Shown here in pieces: positions 45,813 to 57,431 of a DNA stretch of 64,000 bases (within the stretch, counting starts at the first letter, position 1; every line of letters starts with the position of its first letter). Source of the stretch: [Phialemoniopsis] sp. UDSM-2020 (taxonomy: Eukaryota; Ascomycota; Sordariomycetes; Thyridiales; Thyridiaceae); contig JAEILZ010000004.1 of the NCBI GenBank assembly GCA_018873225.1, positions 2,294,001 through 2,358,000 on the forward strand, written 5' to 3'. Made by a program: the position numbers and the translations under genes. The notes under the pieces were generated by a model. The model searched no databases, was not told the DNA's origin, and saw only the letters and a list, made by a program, of their open reading frames with translations.

Positions 45813-47164
45813 GTTGCAAGGTGGGACGATTGGCCGAGATGGGTTCGATTTCCGTACTCAGTGAGCGATGAATGAGTGCGTCAGTGACAGCAAGTAGGCG
45901 ATCATATCCTGTCTTTCGGGCGGTATCATGGTGATTTAAATAGGGCGCGAGCCCGGTGAAGGCGTGATGCATATCTTTGTTGAGGAAGAACTCCCGCCAG
46001 CAGATCTTGCCACATATTGCCTAGTCTGGGGTTATTGCTCAACCTCGTGATGGCTTGAGTCGGTATTGAGTGCGGCCGAATTCTCGTGGACCGGGTATTG
46101 CAATGCCGGAAGCAGTCTAAGAATACGTCACGCAACGCCCGGAATTGCTGTAAATGGTGGATGCATGTAGGTAGAAAGCTAGGGAGAGCTGGATGTCGAT
46201 CCCTGAACGTCATCAATGAGTGCACGCTGGGTTACAAGGGCTCGTATTGCTCCGAGACAACCTGGTGCGGGCGCATATTGATCGACAGGTTTAAGCTTCC
46301 TGGTCTTACCAGGGTGGTCCGGGAATTAGGGAACATTGATTGATTGATGAAATCTCGTATTCACAGCTTACCCTTTTACCTACAGTGCTGGTTTGCTACT
46401 TGGTGGTGAAAATCACGGGACTCGAATCATCACAGGAGACGTACTAGGTAGCCACGGGGGGGGGGGGGGGGGGGGGGGGGGNNNNNNNNNNNNNNNNNNN
46501 NNCCGCCCGCCGACTGCCTACCACATGGCACACTGGGTCTCGGTCATTATTGTTAGGCACAGTGTGCAGGTGACGAGCACCTGCCATGTCGTCTGCAATC
46601 CGTGACGCCGCTCCATCCTCAAAGAAAAATCACTAGAATGATTGATATTAGCACACGAGGAGGTCATCCCTGATGACTCCCGTCTTGTTGTTCCGCCCTC
46701 GAATAAAATGACAGGACATGCCCAGGATCGGGCAGCTGCCTTTCTCGCCTAGAGCATTGCACACGAGAACCTCTGGGATGCAATATGAGGTCGACTTCGC
46801 TCAAAGCAAATCTAGCCTTTCGAGTTTTGTTTCTTCATCAGAGTCTTCCAACATGCCGCCACAAAGACGGCCGCCGGACCGAAAGGCCCCGGGTCGCCAC
46901 GGGCAGACCCGCCGCGAGAAGCCTGAAGCGCACGACCGAAGTGGGGGAGCTGAAAGACGCCGGGACCGGGGTACTGGCGGCACGGCATCCAGCTCATCCT
47001 CGAAACAACTAGTCTCTCGCCCTTCTCCGGCAACTACAAAGTGCCTGGCTTCGCCTTTCTGCCAACGGATCATGTTCCGAGGTTTCGGTGAACCACCCCT
47101 CAATACTGTGTCCCGAAAGCCTTCCGTCGTCCATCATTAAGAATGGTGAGATGCAGTGATCACC
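45813..47164. other. Intergenic with assembly gap
   Basis: About 1.35 kb between two minus-strand genes, interrupted by the G-run and N block. A plus-strand open frame (46718-47140) is low-complexity (Arg/Ser-rich) and not called. Sequence may be missing here. Confidence 0.6.
46456..46502. other. Assembly gap: G homopolymer followed by 21 N
   Basis: A run of 26 G (46456-46481) directly abuts 21 undetermined bases (46482-46502). The true length and content are unknown, and the contig join may be wrong. Confidence 0.98.
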
Positions 47165-50100
47165 TCATATAAGGGATCGAAGCCACTGAGGAAGCTCGGT
47201 CAGCTCGTCTGCGGGAAGTTGAAAGAGCTGGGTCAGGGCATACCTCCAATGGTTTCCTAGTGGAATCTGATCCATCTTCATTCTGAGAACCCTTGTTGAG
47301 AAGCATCGCTGCGAGGTCGCGCTTGGACTCTTGGACTTGGGTTACTCGCTATTGTCGTTGTAAGCCTGGACAAGTTCCGCGCATGAAGGTTCCGAGTGAT
47401 TATGGTCACTTACCTCCTCGAACGAGTCCTTGATGAAGAGCCTGATTGTTGTCACCTCGCGCTTCTGTCCCATTCTATGGATTCTAGCCAGTGCCTGGTC
47501 CTCCAGGGTTGGGTTCCTGAACCTTGTTTTAGACTAATTTAGATCAAACCCCTATCTATATGGAGACTCACCAGTGAGGTTCCAGGAGATATGCGCGTGA
47601 AGCAGCAGTCAACGTGAGTCTATCGAGAACGAGATATCAGTGTGTATGCCTCCTGATTATTTAGAAACATACCCAACAGCACCGCAAGACAGTGTTAGAA
47701 GGAGGACTCTGACATCCGGGTCGGATCTGAACTGATCGATGACAGCTTGTCGTTCCTTTTGGGGGACCTTCCCATCGAATCGAAGACATTTGATCGAAGC
47801 CCTGTTGAGGCCCAGTTCAACCATGTCTAAAGTCATTCTCCATGTCGAGAACACCACACTGAGCAGAGGTCAGCACTCTGCTCCGATATCTATGTTTCAG
47901 GGAAACAAGTCCACCTTTTTGTGTCACTTGATTGTTTTTGTAAGTCGCTCACGAGTGCGGTCACCTTGGTGGGGAGCTGTTGTGTTGCAAACGCTAGATG
48001 AAGCTTTCTGTCCTTTAACTCCGCCATAGATGGTTCTTCCAGTCCAGAAACGCCCATGGTCACCTTAGCCATCGGACATGAGATAGTATGTGAACACCTC
48101 AAGTTCTGATTGCGATGCGCGCAGTTAGAGCATACAAAGGCTAGACAGCGGAACAATAAAGCTGGTTGTTCATGGTCTTGATCATCGAAGAATGTGTCAG
48201 TGGTGTTGATCGTGGAAGAACAAATCTGACATATCATCTGGCCCATGCCACGACGAACATCAAATGCTCTCTGAGCGTCTTGTTTCCATTCCCCAGTCAT
48301 TCCAATCGGTGCTGAAAGCTCGTGCCACGATTCGTAAAAGAGACCAAGGTTGCAGACCATGCGCATGGCTTCGATTTGTTGCAGTACATTGACAAAGCTA
48401 GCATTTCTAGACAGCCCGGGCTGAGACATAGTTCGTTCGATGTTTGCGATTGTCCTAGTCCTGACATCCTCATACAGCTTTCTCTCAGCCGGCGCAAAGT
48501 CAATTGACCACTGTAAATCCGTCCTGTTGGGAAGCTCGATGGTGTTCTGCGGTCGACGGAGGAGAAGACACCCCGACAGCCGTTTCAAGCGTTTGAGGGC
48601 TTCTTTGTCCTTGCCGCTCTTCCATAGATTAGATATATGAGCATCGAAGATCCTCTTTTCGGAGTATGGATAGACTTGGAGGAACTTGAGTAGGGTTGCT
48701 AAATCTCCTAAGCGATTTTGGATGGGTGAGCCTGTGACTGCCCACCTTGATACCGAGTCAAGTGCGCAGATCGCTTTGGCCATCTGGGAATCGCTGTTGC
48801 GTATGAAGTGCGCTAGGAAGTTTGCTGTTTAGGCCATTATACTCTTCACCAAACGTCGTGGAGAATTTACCTTCGTCGAGGATGACCCGCCTCCATCTCG
48901 TCTGAAATAGAGTAGAGTCTTCGACGCCGTTGCCGTTCCTCCACTCTGCAGAGACGGTGTGGTACGTGGTAAGTATCAGCATACTTCTCACTGACTCTTG
49001 TTGATCGCTCAATCGCGACTTCGCATGATGTCTGAAACAGGGCAAGCAGCCAGGGACGACATGACTGGTACAGGGACATAGAGTATCAGCACTCGATTAG
49101 ATGAGCTTCATAGCTAGGAGAGGAACTGACTCCCGTAATTGTTCTTCCCAAGTCCCCAATACTATCGTTGCGTTAGAGAAGCGGTGCATGGGTCAGGATG
49201 GGGGCAGGGGGCACAGTACAAGGTGGAGGAACGATGACTAATGTACTTCCAGATGGTCTTGGAAGGGCTGAATAAGGGTCGGAACTTCTGTCACGATAGT
49301 CCTCGTGGACATCGGAAGCTATCAAAGCAATCATTGATAGTGTTTTTCCCAAGCCCATCGGGTCAGCAATGATTCCCCCGTAAAATTGCGGTGGCTCTTC
49401 TGCTTGATGGGAATCGGAGACCCGGTTGACATATCTATGATGGTTAGTCTCACTGAATCACTAAAGGCACACTCTTTGACTGACCGGACGGTTTTATCTT
49501 GCTCGATTGCCTCCCAGATATCTGGAGATGCTCCGTCCAATGCCCAACCCTGTTCCCTCCGTAGCATGAAAGTCAACGCCTGCAGCTGATGCCTAGTCAT
49601 CTGTATCAGTGATCACTGTCTACTTCATTGGATTTTCAAGAGCGCACTTTGCTAAGGGTGTACTTATCGAAGGTGACTGGCCAGTCATCGGGAGATCTTC
49701 CTGGCAATCCAGTACTTCCGGTAGCCCGGGTCGAGATGTAAAATCGCCGATCTCGATGGCTACTGGGGGTCGAACTTTTGCCAGGTCAAATGTCCATAGA
49801 AGAGAATTATTATTGAGTGAAGGGAGTCGATGAGGGTTGCAGTACAGCACATTTTGGACGCATCCAACAGGATCTTGAAGGAATATCTCCTGCTCTTCAA
49901 AGAAGCTGCTGATCTCGTCGTATAGGTCAGAAGATCCATAAATTATTATTCTGAGCGAGCAGGGTGAGAAGAGCGGCTTTCGGGGTCTGTTTGCCGTGGG
50001 TTTGTTGGGCGATAGCACGCAATTGACCTGCAATTGAATGTTCGGTTCGCCCAGAAGAGCTTGAATTATGTGAACGAAGCTCGAATCGACTTTGCCTTTC

Positions 50101-50603
50101 AAAGACTTATCGAGAAGCCCAGCGAAGGCTTCATGCGATGTGAAATGTACAGGAATATCCAGATTCGTCTCTGAGACTACACCTTGGTAGGTCCCCGCGA
50201 CATCGAGTATCTTATTGGACTTAATACGAAATATAGGTCTCGCGCATGTAAGTTGAGGACGGATTAAACTCACCATGCCAAAGCAAACAGGCTCTATTTG
50301 AGCTGACAAAGTGCAAGTGTCAACCTGCGCGTATCCTCCCGACACCAGTAAATTCATGCTTGGCGGTTGCCCGTTTCCGAACCCCGGTTCAGCCACTTGT
50401 AAAACATCACAGGACAGCGAGATACCTGATATGTTGGCAGTATGATCTGTCGAGAAAGTGTTTGAGTCACCCAGAGTGCAAGCATAGCCTTGGAACCACG
50501 GCTCATTCTGTGGAACATAGTTGAGAAGAGTCTGATCAGTGCACTCTCGCCGCTGGCGTTTGTTGGGCCGGTCGCTTTCCATGACCAAAGGCTTGTGATC
50601 CAT
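47165..50603 (-). CDS. SNF2-family helicase, Rad5/HLTF-like
   Basis: DNA-dependent ATPase related to Rad5/HLTF, many exons. Resolved joins: 50603-49648, 49592-49485, 49434-49220, then an exon starting GTWEEQ. The first exon (about 318 aa) begins MDHKPLVMESDRPNKRQRRE. Exon 2 gives HQLQALTFMLRREQGWALD. Exon 3 carries Walker A (ADPMGLGKTLSMIALI), then TLVIVPPPLLGTWEEQL across a splice. The DEAH box is split by an intron (ILDE + AHFIRN). Later: RWAVTGSPIQNRLGDL, a Cys/His-rich RING-like insert (CQICSSTINT ... CLAFVCSNCA), FSTWRMTLDMVE, LRFDGKVPQKERQAVIDQF and ARIHRMGQKREV. The RING placed between the two helicase halves is the Rad5/HLTF layout. The last exon is not certain; the stop at 47165 is one option. 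It is divergent from the NACHT-ARID gene. Confidence 0.85.
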
Positions 50604-51100
50604 GATCAAGTTCAGCTGGAGCAGGCAATTGAATGAGTCTTGCAACGGACAAGACTATGTAGGGATGTTTTGCAAAATGAAGTTGCAGTCAGCATGCATA
50701 CAGAGGTGGTAGGGGTTAAAAAAACGTCCATGCGAGGTATTGACCTGTATGGTGTTGGGCAGTGGGATAACCCTCTTGCCAGCAGTCGATACCTGACAGG
50801 GGGATTGAAATTTCAGCCTGCGACCTTCGTAAGACGTGCGCTGGCGATGAGGCGGTGGCTTGACGGCATCCAGCGATGACAACCAATCATCAAGATAACG
50901 CCCACCGTTCAACCTGGTGTACGAACGAATCAGAGGAGGCTCTGACCGCCTCACTTGACACTCTCTAGGGTTGGAGCCTGATACTGCGTACGCACATCAA
51001 AAGCTATGCCCCGCCCGTTTACCTTGCAATTTTCCCCTCAAATCCGCAGACACACATTGACAATCTTCGGTGACTTGGACATGTCCAAAGAGGTATTGAG
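50604..51100. promoter_or_regulatory. Shared upstream region of the divergent helicase and NACHT-ARID genes
   Basis: About 500 nt between two divergent start codons. It probably contains both promoters. No TATA box or operator-like repeat stands out. Confidence 0.55.
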
Positions 51101-54100
51101 ATGTCGTTGAAAAACAGGGTCTCACATGTCGCGAGGCGGACCATCCGGGAAGCCTTTGAGGACCTTGAGCGGACTGTCTTGGTGGGAGACCGGGCCGAGT
51201 TCGCAAGAGCGACTCTGGACAGCGTCCGCGTAGCCGCTCACCAGATCGAAGATCAGCTCGCGGCCCGACAATGCCTTCGAAACATGGCCCGATTGATGCC
51301 TCTTTTCACGGGGTTACAGTACTACTCGAGGTCAATTGAGGTTCTTTGCAATGGTACCCCTTACCTGCCTTGGATCTGGGCCCCCATCAAGCTCGTTCTG
51401 AAAGTTGTAGTGTCTCAGCTCATTGGGTGGACTTCAGTCAGACTGACGATGAAAGCAGGTTGCTTCGGACTACGTGGATGCTTTTGACAAGATCATCAAG
51501 GCATATGGTCAAATCGGGGAGTGTTTGCTAAGGTTCAGAACTCTGGCGGAAGCAAGCTCCCAAAACGTCGAAATCCAGCAAGTCATAGCTATTTTCTACG
51601 TCGACATCCTCAGTTTCCACAAGGTGGCATAAATGTTCGTCAAGCGTAATGGTAAGTTTAATATGAAGCGGGTGTCTAAGTTTTTAAACTCATTGGTTAT
51701 TCATTGTTTAACAGGTTGGAAACTCTTCTTTGTCACATCCTGGGGTCGATTTCAACGGCGGTTTGAGGCCATCATCAGTGACTTGAAGCAGCATGAGGAA
51801 TTAGTCGACAAGACCGCCAACGCCGCAGCCGTCGTAGACATATCGCAAATGCGAGTTGCGGTTCACGCCTTGAGGCAACAGCAGCTGGAAAAGCTCTCAC
51901 GCGAGGAGAAAGAGCTCACTGTGGTCCAATATCGGGCAGTTATGGAGTGGCTCAAGATGGACGAGTCAGATCAGCTGAAGATCTTCGACTCCATAGCTTC
52001 GACTGAAACGAGACCCTTAGCAACCAGTGACTGGATTCTCAAGCAACCGAAAATTTCTGCTTGGATGCGGACTACCCACGAGGCAACATTTCTTGTTCTA
52101 TATGGGCACCCAGGGACTGGGAAAAGTGTTCTAGCAACCGAAATTGCAACCTTCCTCAGGAGTACTGGAGCATCAATCGTTATGACCCATTTTTGCACTG
52201 ACACATACGCTACATCAAGACAGTACGAGCAGATCCTACGAGCGCTGTTTATGGAACTGATTCGACCAAGCCCCGACCTGATCGCGCATGCTTATGATAG
52301 CCTTGTGCTCAAGAAGAAATCACCTGTGAACAATCTGTTGGAGCAGCTTTTACGCGAAATCGTCGGTGCTGTCTCTATGCAACCATCACAGATGAAGTAT
52401 GCTCATCTCATTCTAGATGGGTTAGACGAATGTGACGAAGAGACACAGGTGAAGATCACCAAGCTGTTTGAGCGCCTCGTCACAGTTGCCGCTGGCTCAG
52501 ATGGAACGATTTTGAAAGTGCTTGTCTCAGCGCGAGTCTCGTCCGTCATAACAAAAAGACTAAAATTCAAGCAAACGGTGTCATTAGCTGAAGAGAAGAA
52601 GAGCATCGATTCAACAATCGGGAACTACTTGAGGGGTCGACTGCGAGCTATGAAAGATAAGCTGTCACAAATAGGGCTCACAGACTCAGAAGTGACAGGT
52701 ATAGAGTCATCCCTTATTGAAAAGGCCGATGGTGGGTCACTGTGCTTGGTGTCTCTGACGATCCCAGAACCGATGAAAAACTGACTCTTGATAAGGTATG
52801 TTCTTATGGGCGCGGCTCGTTGCTGACTATCTCGCAACAAATATCTTTTACCGGCGCGAAGAGGTATTCGAGGCTCTACAAATTCTACCACGAAAACTCA
52901 AGGACTTGTCAGTTGACAAGGGACCGTTTGTTGCAAACTTTGACTGACAAAATGGATACATAGCTACCAACAGATTCTCACCCGGCTAATCTCTCATTTC
53001 GATGATCGCTCAAGAGACCGACTTCGCTTGATTTTCGGCTGGATCGCTTTTGCTCAAAGACCACTTAGGAAAGTTGAGCTTCGCTCCGCTTTAGCTTTCA
53101 GTGGGGGACAAACCGACAAGGTGGAGTTGATACCAGGTTATGTGTTCGAAATCTGCAAGCCCTTCATCGAGCAGCGTCCAGACACCACCTACGCCTTTAT
53201 CCATTCCTCAGTCAAAGAGTAAATCTTTATCTGTTTCAAACAGCGGGAGAGAAGACTTTGCTAAATACCCCGAAGATTTCTCCAGAGTTCCGGGAGTGGC
53301 CACATGCTTGCGGAAACTACTGCATACTATGACCATGGCATCGCCACATCTGCCTGTCTACTCTCTAGCCTCAAAGTTTTCAACGGGCATTCCGAGCAAG
53401 AAAAGCATCGTCAAATATTGAGCGGAACTCACACTCTGCATGTCTACGCTACTCAATATTGGATTGAGTATCTTTTGGCGGCGGTCAAGCTCAATGGCCA
53501 ATTAGATACACAATCCAGGTTCTACTCTCTGTCAGTTGAATTGTGTAAATGTCTGAAGATCTCAAGACCGATATCCTCTGTGGCCGTTGCTGATGACAGT
53601 GACTCGAAAATGGACCCGAGGTTGCGTCTTTTGCGGAATAACACTGATCTCTACTCCACTGTTCGCAACATCCTCCTTGAGCGGTCCAGTGATATATCAT
53701 CTGAAGATCAGCCATCACAAGGCAAGTCTGACAGAAACAAACTCAAAAATTACATGCTGACAATCAACTATACTGTGCAGAGGGTGTTCGTTCAGATGGA
53801 ACAGTGCTTCGAGAACTCCTCGATCACTATCAGTCCTCTATCCAGGCAATACTTCGCATGCACGATTTTCCTGGAGTCGACTCGCCAAGGTTGGAACGCT
53901 TCAAGCAAGAGTTTAGATGGGCGGCATTCACTTGCCGAATTTGGCCATGCCCTTTGGCTAGCACGGGCTTCGACAACATCGAGCAGCAGGCAGAGCACGA
54001 AATGCGGCATGCGAAGCCAATCCTTTGTCCTGAGCCCGGCTGCCAATACCCGTCATTCGCATCGAGCAGAGCCCTACAAACTCACCAGACAAAAGTCCAT

Positions 54101-55936
54101 GGTATCAGACAGTCCTCTGACAAACGGTCCCAAATCAGGATGTTACGTCCCATTGTTGCTCCTTGGCAGCACGATTCGGTGCTCACTCAACGGATAACCA
54201 GCAGCCAGCAATCCGTGGATGTGTTCACACCACAACAAGCCTCCGTGCGGCCCATGACCACTGAACCAGATGAATTATGGTTTTTTGACTTCCTCATTAG
54301 GTTCATGAATGCAAAGGGCCTGACATTAGATCTGAATCCAACCCTCGTAGGCTATAGAGTAGACTTGGCAAGGCTTTTTCTAATAGTTTCATCCTACGGA
54401 GGTTATCTGATTGTTTGTCAAAGAAATCATTGGTTGGATGTGCTTCGATCTATGGGCATATTAGCTGTTCCGGCGAAACCAACACTTGACCGCCTGAAGC
54501 ATATCTACGAGAGCAATCTCCTCTTGTTTGCAAACTCCGAGGATTATAGGACGTTGAGGTTGATGAAGCAGCACCTACGAGATTCAGATCACGAAGCCCG
54601 AGCGTTGAGCAACGAAAATCCTCTCCATATTAACTCCTCTCGAGATTCTTTGGGAGGAAATCATGTTATAAATGATCCACGCGATCCACGACCCCAGATG
54701 GTACATGGACAGCGGGAACAGGATCGGTCCGGGCCATTTGAATCTTTGGCTACGAACGATCTTGACCGAGGTGCAAATCTGCAGGTCCTCGGCAGCTCCG
54801 ATAATGGAGTACTCGACCCGATTGCCGCCCTAAACCAAATGAATCAGCAGATATCTATTTCGAAGTCCCAAGAGGTACGCCAAGGCTACGACCTACCCGT
54901 CCAACAATTCCAGCCAAAGAATATGCATAATGTTTCAAATCGCAAGGAGCAACAGGTATGTTACCACGCAATGAAGAGATGCCGGCTGCGGAACTTTTGC
55001 CTAACCCAGATCTCATAGTACCCCTTCTCACCCATCGTTTCTCCAGCAGTGGCAACGAGTCAGATCCAGATCTCCAACGATACACAGCCCGCCACGCCGG
55101 GAGCTCACTCCGACCCTCTTCCATCTTCTGTCTCTCATGCACAAGATAAGGAGGGTTTCAGCTTCCAAGAGTGGGTGCCGGTTACGAAACCACCATCCCA
55201 TACTGAGGTTGAGGCCCCCTTGGACCTGCACACCTATCTCGAACCGCTGGTTCGTGGGACAAATGCTCTGGATAACCGCACTTTTGTTCAAGACACAAAC
55301 AGTCTTGACAGGGAGCGATCACCAAATCTAGGAAACTTCCGATTGATCAACATGCAGAACGAATCTCTTTCTCCTAATAATGATCAGTGCGCCTTTCAAG
55401 ACAGCCCACAAGCAAGTGAGGTCATCTCCGAATTGGTCTATCAGTGCATCTATTGTGGCTACGAGCCACCCAAGGACTCTGAAGGTGAGGATGAGCTACG
55501 GATTCATGTTAGTATGGCACACCCCGGAGGTCTTCTTACTAGCAGGTTCATCTGTCAAGACCCTTCTAAAGAAGGACATCTCACTACCATTCAAGCAACT
55601 TTCCCACTTGACAAGTGCGAGTTATGCAAACAAGGTTATAGGGAGGAGTACTCTGCTGTTGCTCACTTACGTCTCTGTCATTTCAATGGGAGGAGCATAC
55701 GCAGTCATGATAATGGAGATAAAGGTCGCAATCCACCGTTGGCCGAGTTGAGGCGGTGGATCCAGGAAATCCGTGTAGACCCAAGCAAGGATGGGTGGTT
55801 TTCTGGAAACGAGTTCATCACTTCTGGAGATTGTCAACAGAGACAATCAGCAAAATCTCTGGATGTTGTGTGGGACGCCTGCAGGGGACGGGTCACAATT
55901 AGTGGCCTTGATTGCGCAGCAACGAGGTCTGGCTGA
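51101..55936 (+). pseudogene. NACHT + C2H2 + ARID multidomain protein with one in-frame stop (possible pseudogene)
   Basis: Eight exons join in phase: 51101-51403, 51459-51651, 51715-52731, 52796-52907, 52964-53218, 53276-53721, 53781-54955 and 55019-55936, about 1,470 codons. Order: DUF7708-like N-terminal domain (1-165), NACHT NTPase (Walker A YGHPGTGKSVLA near 296; Walker B LILDGLDECDE near 399), winged-helix/helical region ending in FIHSSVKEF and YDHGIATSACLLSSLKVF (to about 740), C2H2-like fingers (about 825-885), an ARID-like domain (about 943-1030: FFDFLIRFMNAKG, NPTLVGYRVDLARLFLIV, YGGYLIV, HIYESNLLLF), a linker, and more C2H2-like fingers (about 1308-1390). One codon of exon 2 is TAA (51630-51632) inside conserved sequence. 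Intron 6 is GC-AG (53722-53780). The last 20 codons are uncertain because another frame reads on to 55991. Translation could restart at the ATG directly after the stop. Confidence 0.78.
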
Positions 55937-56218
55937 TAAAGGATATACAAGTTTGGACGAATTGCAGGAACAAGGATTTGAGCTGGTCTGATCCAAGATT
56001 TCCTGGACAAGGGTGTGGTCCGCCCAATAACTCAGCACTTGGTCTGAGAGGGACTGATAATAAATTCTGACATTATGCTACTGTAGCACCCAGTATATGG
56101 TTTGAGCTCGCTCCTGGCAATGTAGGAGCACTTCTGCCATGTACCCACTGATAAGACTACCCTAACAGATTGTATATTCCTGGACAGTCAAGGTCGGGCT
56201 TCTGTTTGTTCAGGTGCA

Positions 56219-57431
56219 TTACAACATGTAATTCATTCCAACGGTGCCTGGAACAACAACACCTGGAAGGGCTTTCTCCATGTCTCTCTTGAATCTCCAT
56301 CCCGTGCAATGTGCCGCGAGCAAGACTTGCGGAGACATATCGACCATGTCTTTGACTGTTGAGGCAAGTTTCTCCGGACCTGCGTCGGAAAGGTGATATC
56401 CACCGGCAACACAATAGATGGGAACATCAGGCACAAGCTTCTTTGCATCCAGCACAGTGTTGACAACGCCGGCGTGCCCGCAGCCCGTAAAGATGACAAG
56501 CCCCTTATCTTTTGAAACGTCAGTTTTTTGCAGCAGTGGGGAAATGACGATACTCACTCTTCAAGTTACAGACGATGTACCGTTCGTCCATCAGAAGCTC
56601 ATCTGGCTTCCACTCTCCATCATTCTCGCCGTCTGATGATGGGTAGAACTGTAATCCACCAGGAAATCCTTGCTCGTAAGAAGTGAGTCTTGGGATTTCT
56701 CCCGAGACACCAAACATTCCGTCCAGGACGATGTGTGGCGCATCGCTGACTTTGAGCTGAGCCCCGGCAGCTTCGATCTCGGAGAAAGATGGGTCGGCCT
56801 CTAGCGAGATGGGGCCGTACGGTGACTGAACTCCCCGGAAAGCCGGCCGGTCTGGGTGGAGATCAACGGTGACAGGTTGGGATCCTGCGCTGCGATTTGA
56901 GTTGACCGTTTCAACGGCCTTCAAAAGCCCACCTGCTTCCAGTCAATTTCTTGAAATACGTGAGAAGCTGAAGGACAACTGACCAGAATGATCCCGGTGG
57001 TAATGTGACAGGACGATAGTCTCAGCATCACCAACTTGCTGTCCAACAAGTTTGGCGTTCCTCTCCCAGAGCACATCTTCCGGACCCGCATCAAAGAGTA
57101 AACTTTTCTTCTCCCCATTGCGCGTGACGGTCTAGATTGGGCCGATACTTAGTTTCTGCTGCATTGGGACTTCAAAAAGTCATGCTGAACAGGAGAGACC
57201 TACGATCAACAAGCTAAGACCATGGGCGCCGCAACAGATGCTCCCCATCTTCATTTCTGATTGAGCGCCGCCACGGCGACGTGGGCTGACGACTTTGGTG
57301 ACTGGAATACCCATGAAATGACACTGGTGTTGAACATGGGGATGCGGAGAGGGCGAAATCGGGTCCAACTCATCAGTGATGATGGTGGTGATTTCGATCT
57401 TGTCAACCTCGAGGAGATTGAGAGGGCTCAT
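56219..57431 (-). CDS. Metallo-beta-lactamase-fold protein (dihydropterin/RFAP synthase-like)
   Basis: Four exons starting at MSPLNLLEVDKIEITTIITD. The second and later joins restore ICCGAHGLSLLITVTRNG, LLFDAGPEDVLWERN and the zinc-binding VLSHYHRDHSGGLLKA (HxHxDH). Further on are GEIPRLTSYEQGFPGG, ERYIVCNL, and GLVIFTGCGHAGVVNTV with the GC-H-AG motif, then AAHCTGWRF near the C-terminus. This pattern belongs to the MBL superfamily branch annotated as 7,8-dihydropterin-6-methyl-4-(beta-D-ribofuranosyl)aminobenzene-5'-phosphate synthase-like, common in fungi though the archaeal substrate is not expected. True substrate unknown. It converges with the NACHT-ARID gene. Confidence 0.85.

Noticed and set aside
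46718..47140. 140-codon plus-strand open frame beside the gap
   Set aside because: Arg/Ser-rich low complexity without family features.
53219..53275. Second apparent stop (TAA at 53220) in the NACHT-ARID gene
   Set aside because: A 57-nt GT-AG intron with a CTAAAT branch-like site removes it and joins SVKE to FLQSSG in the correct frame.
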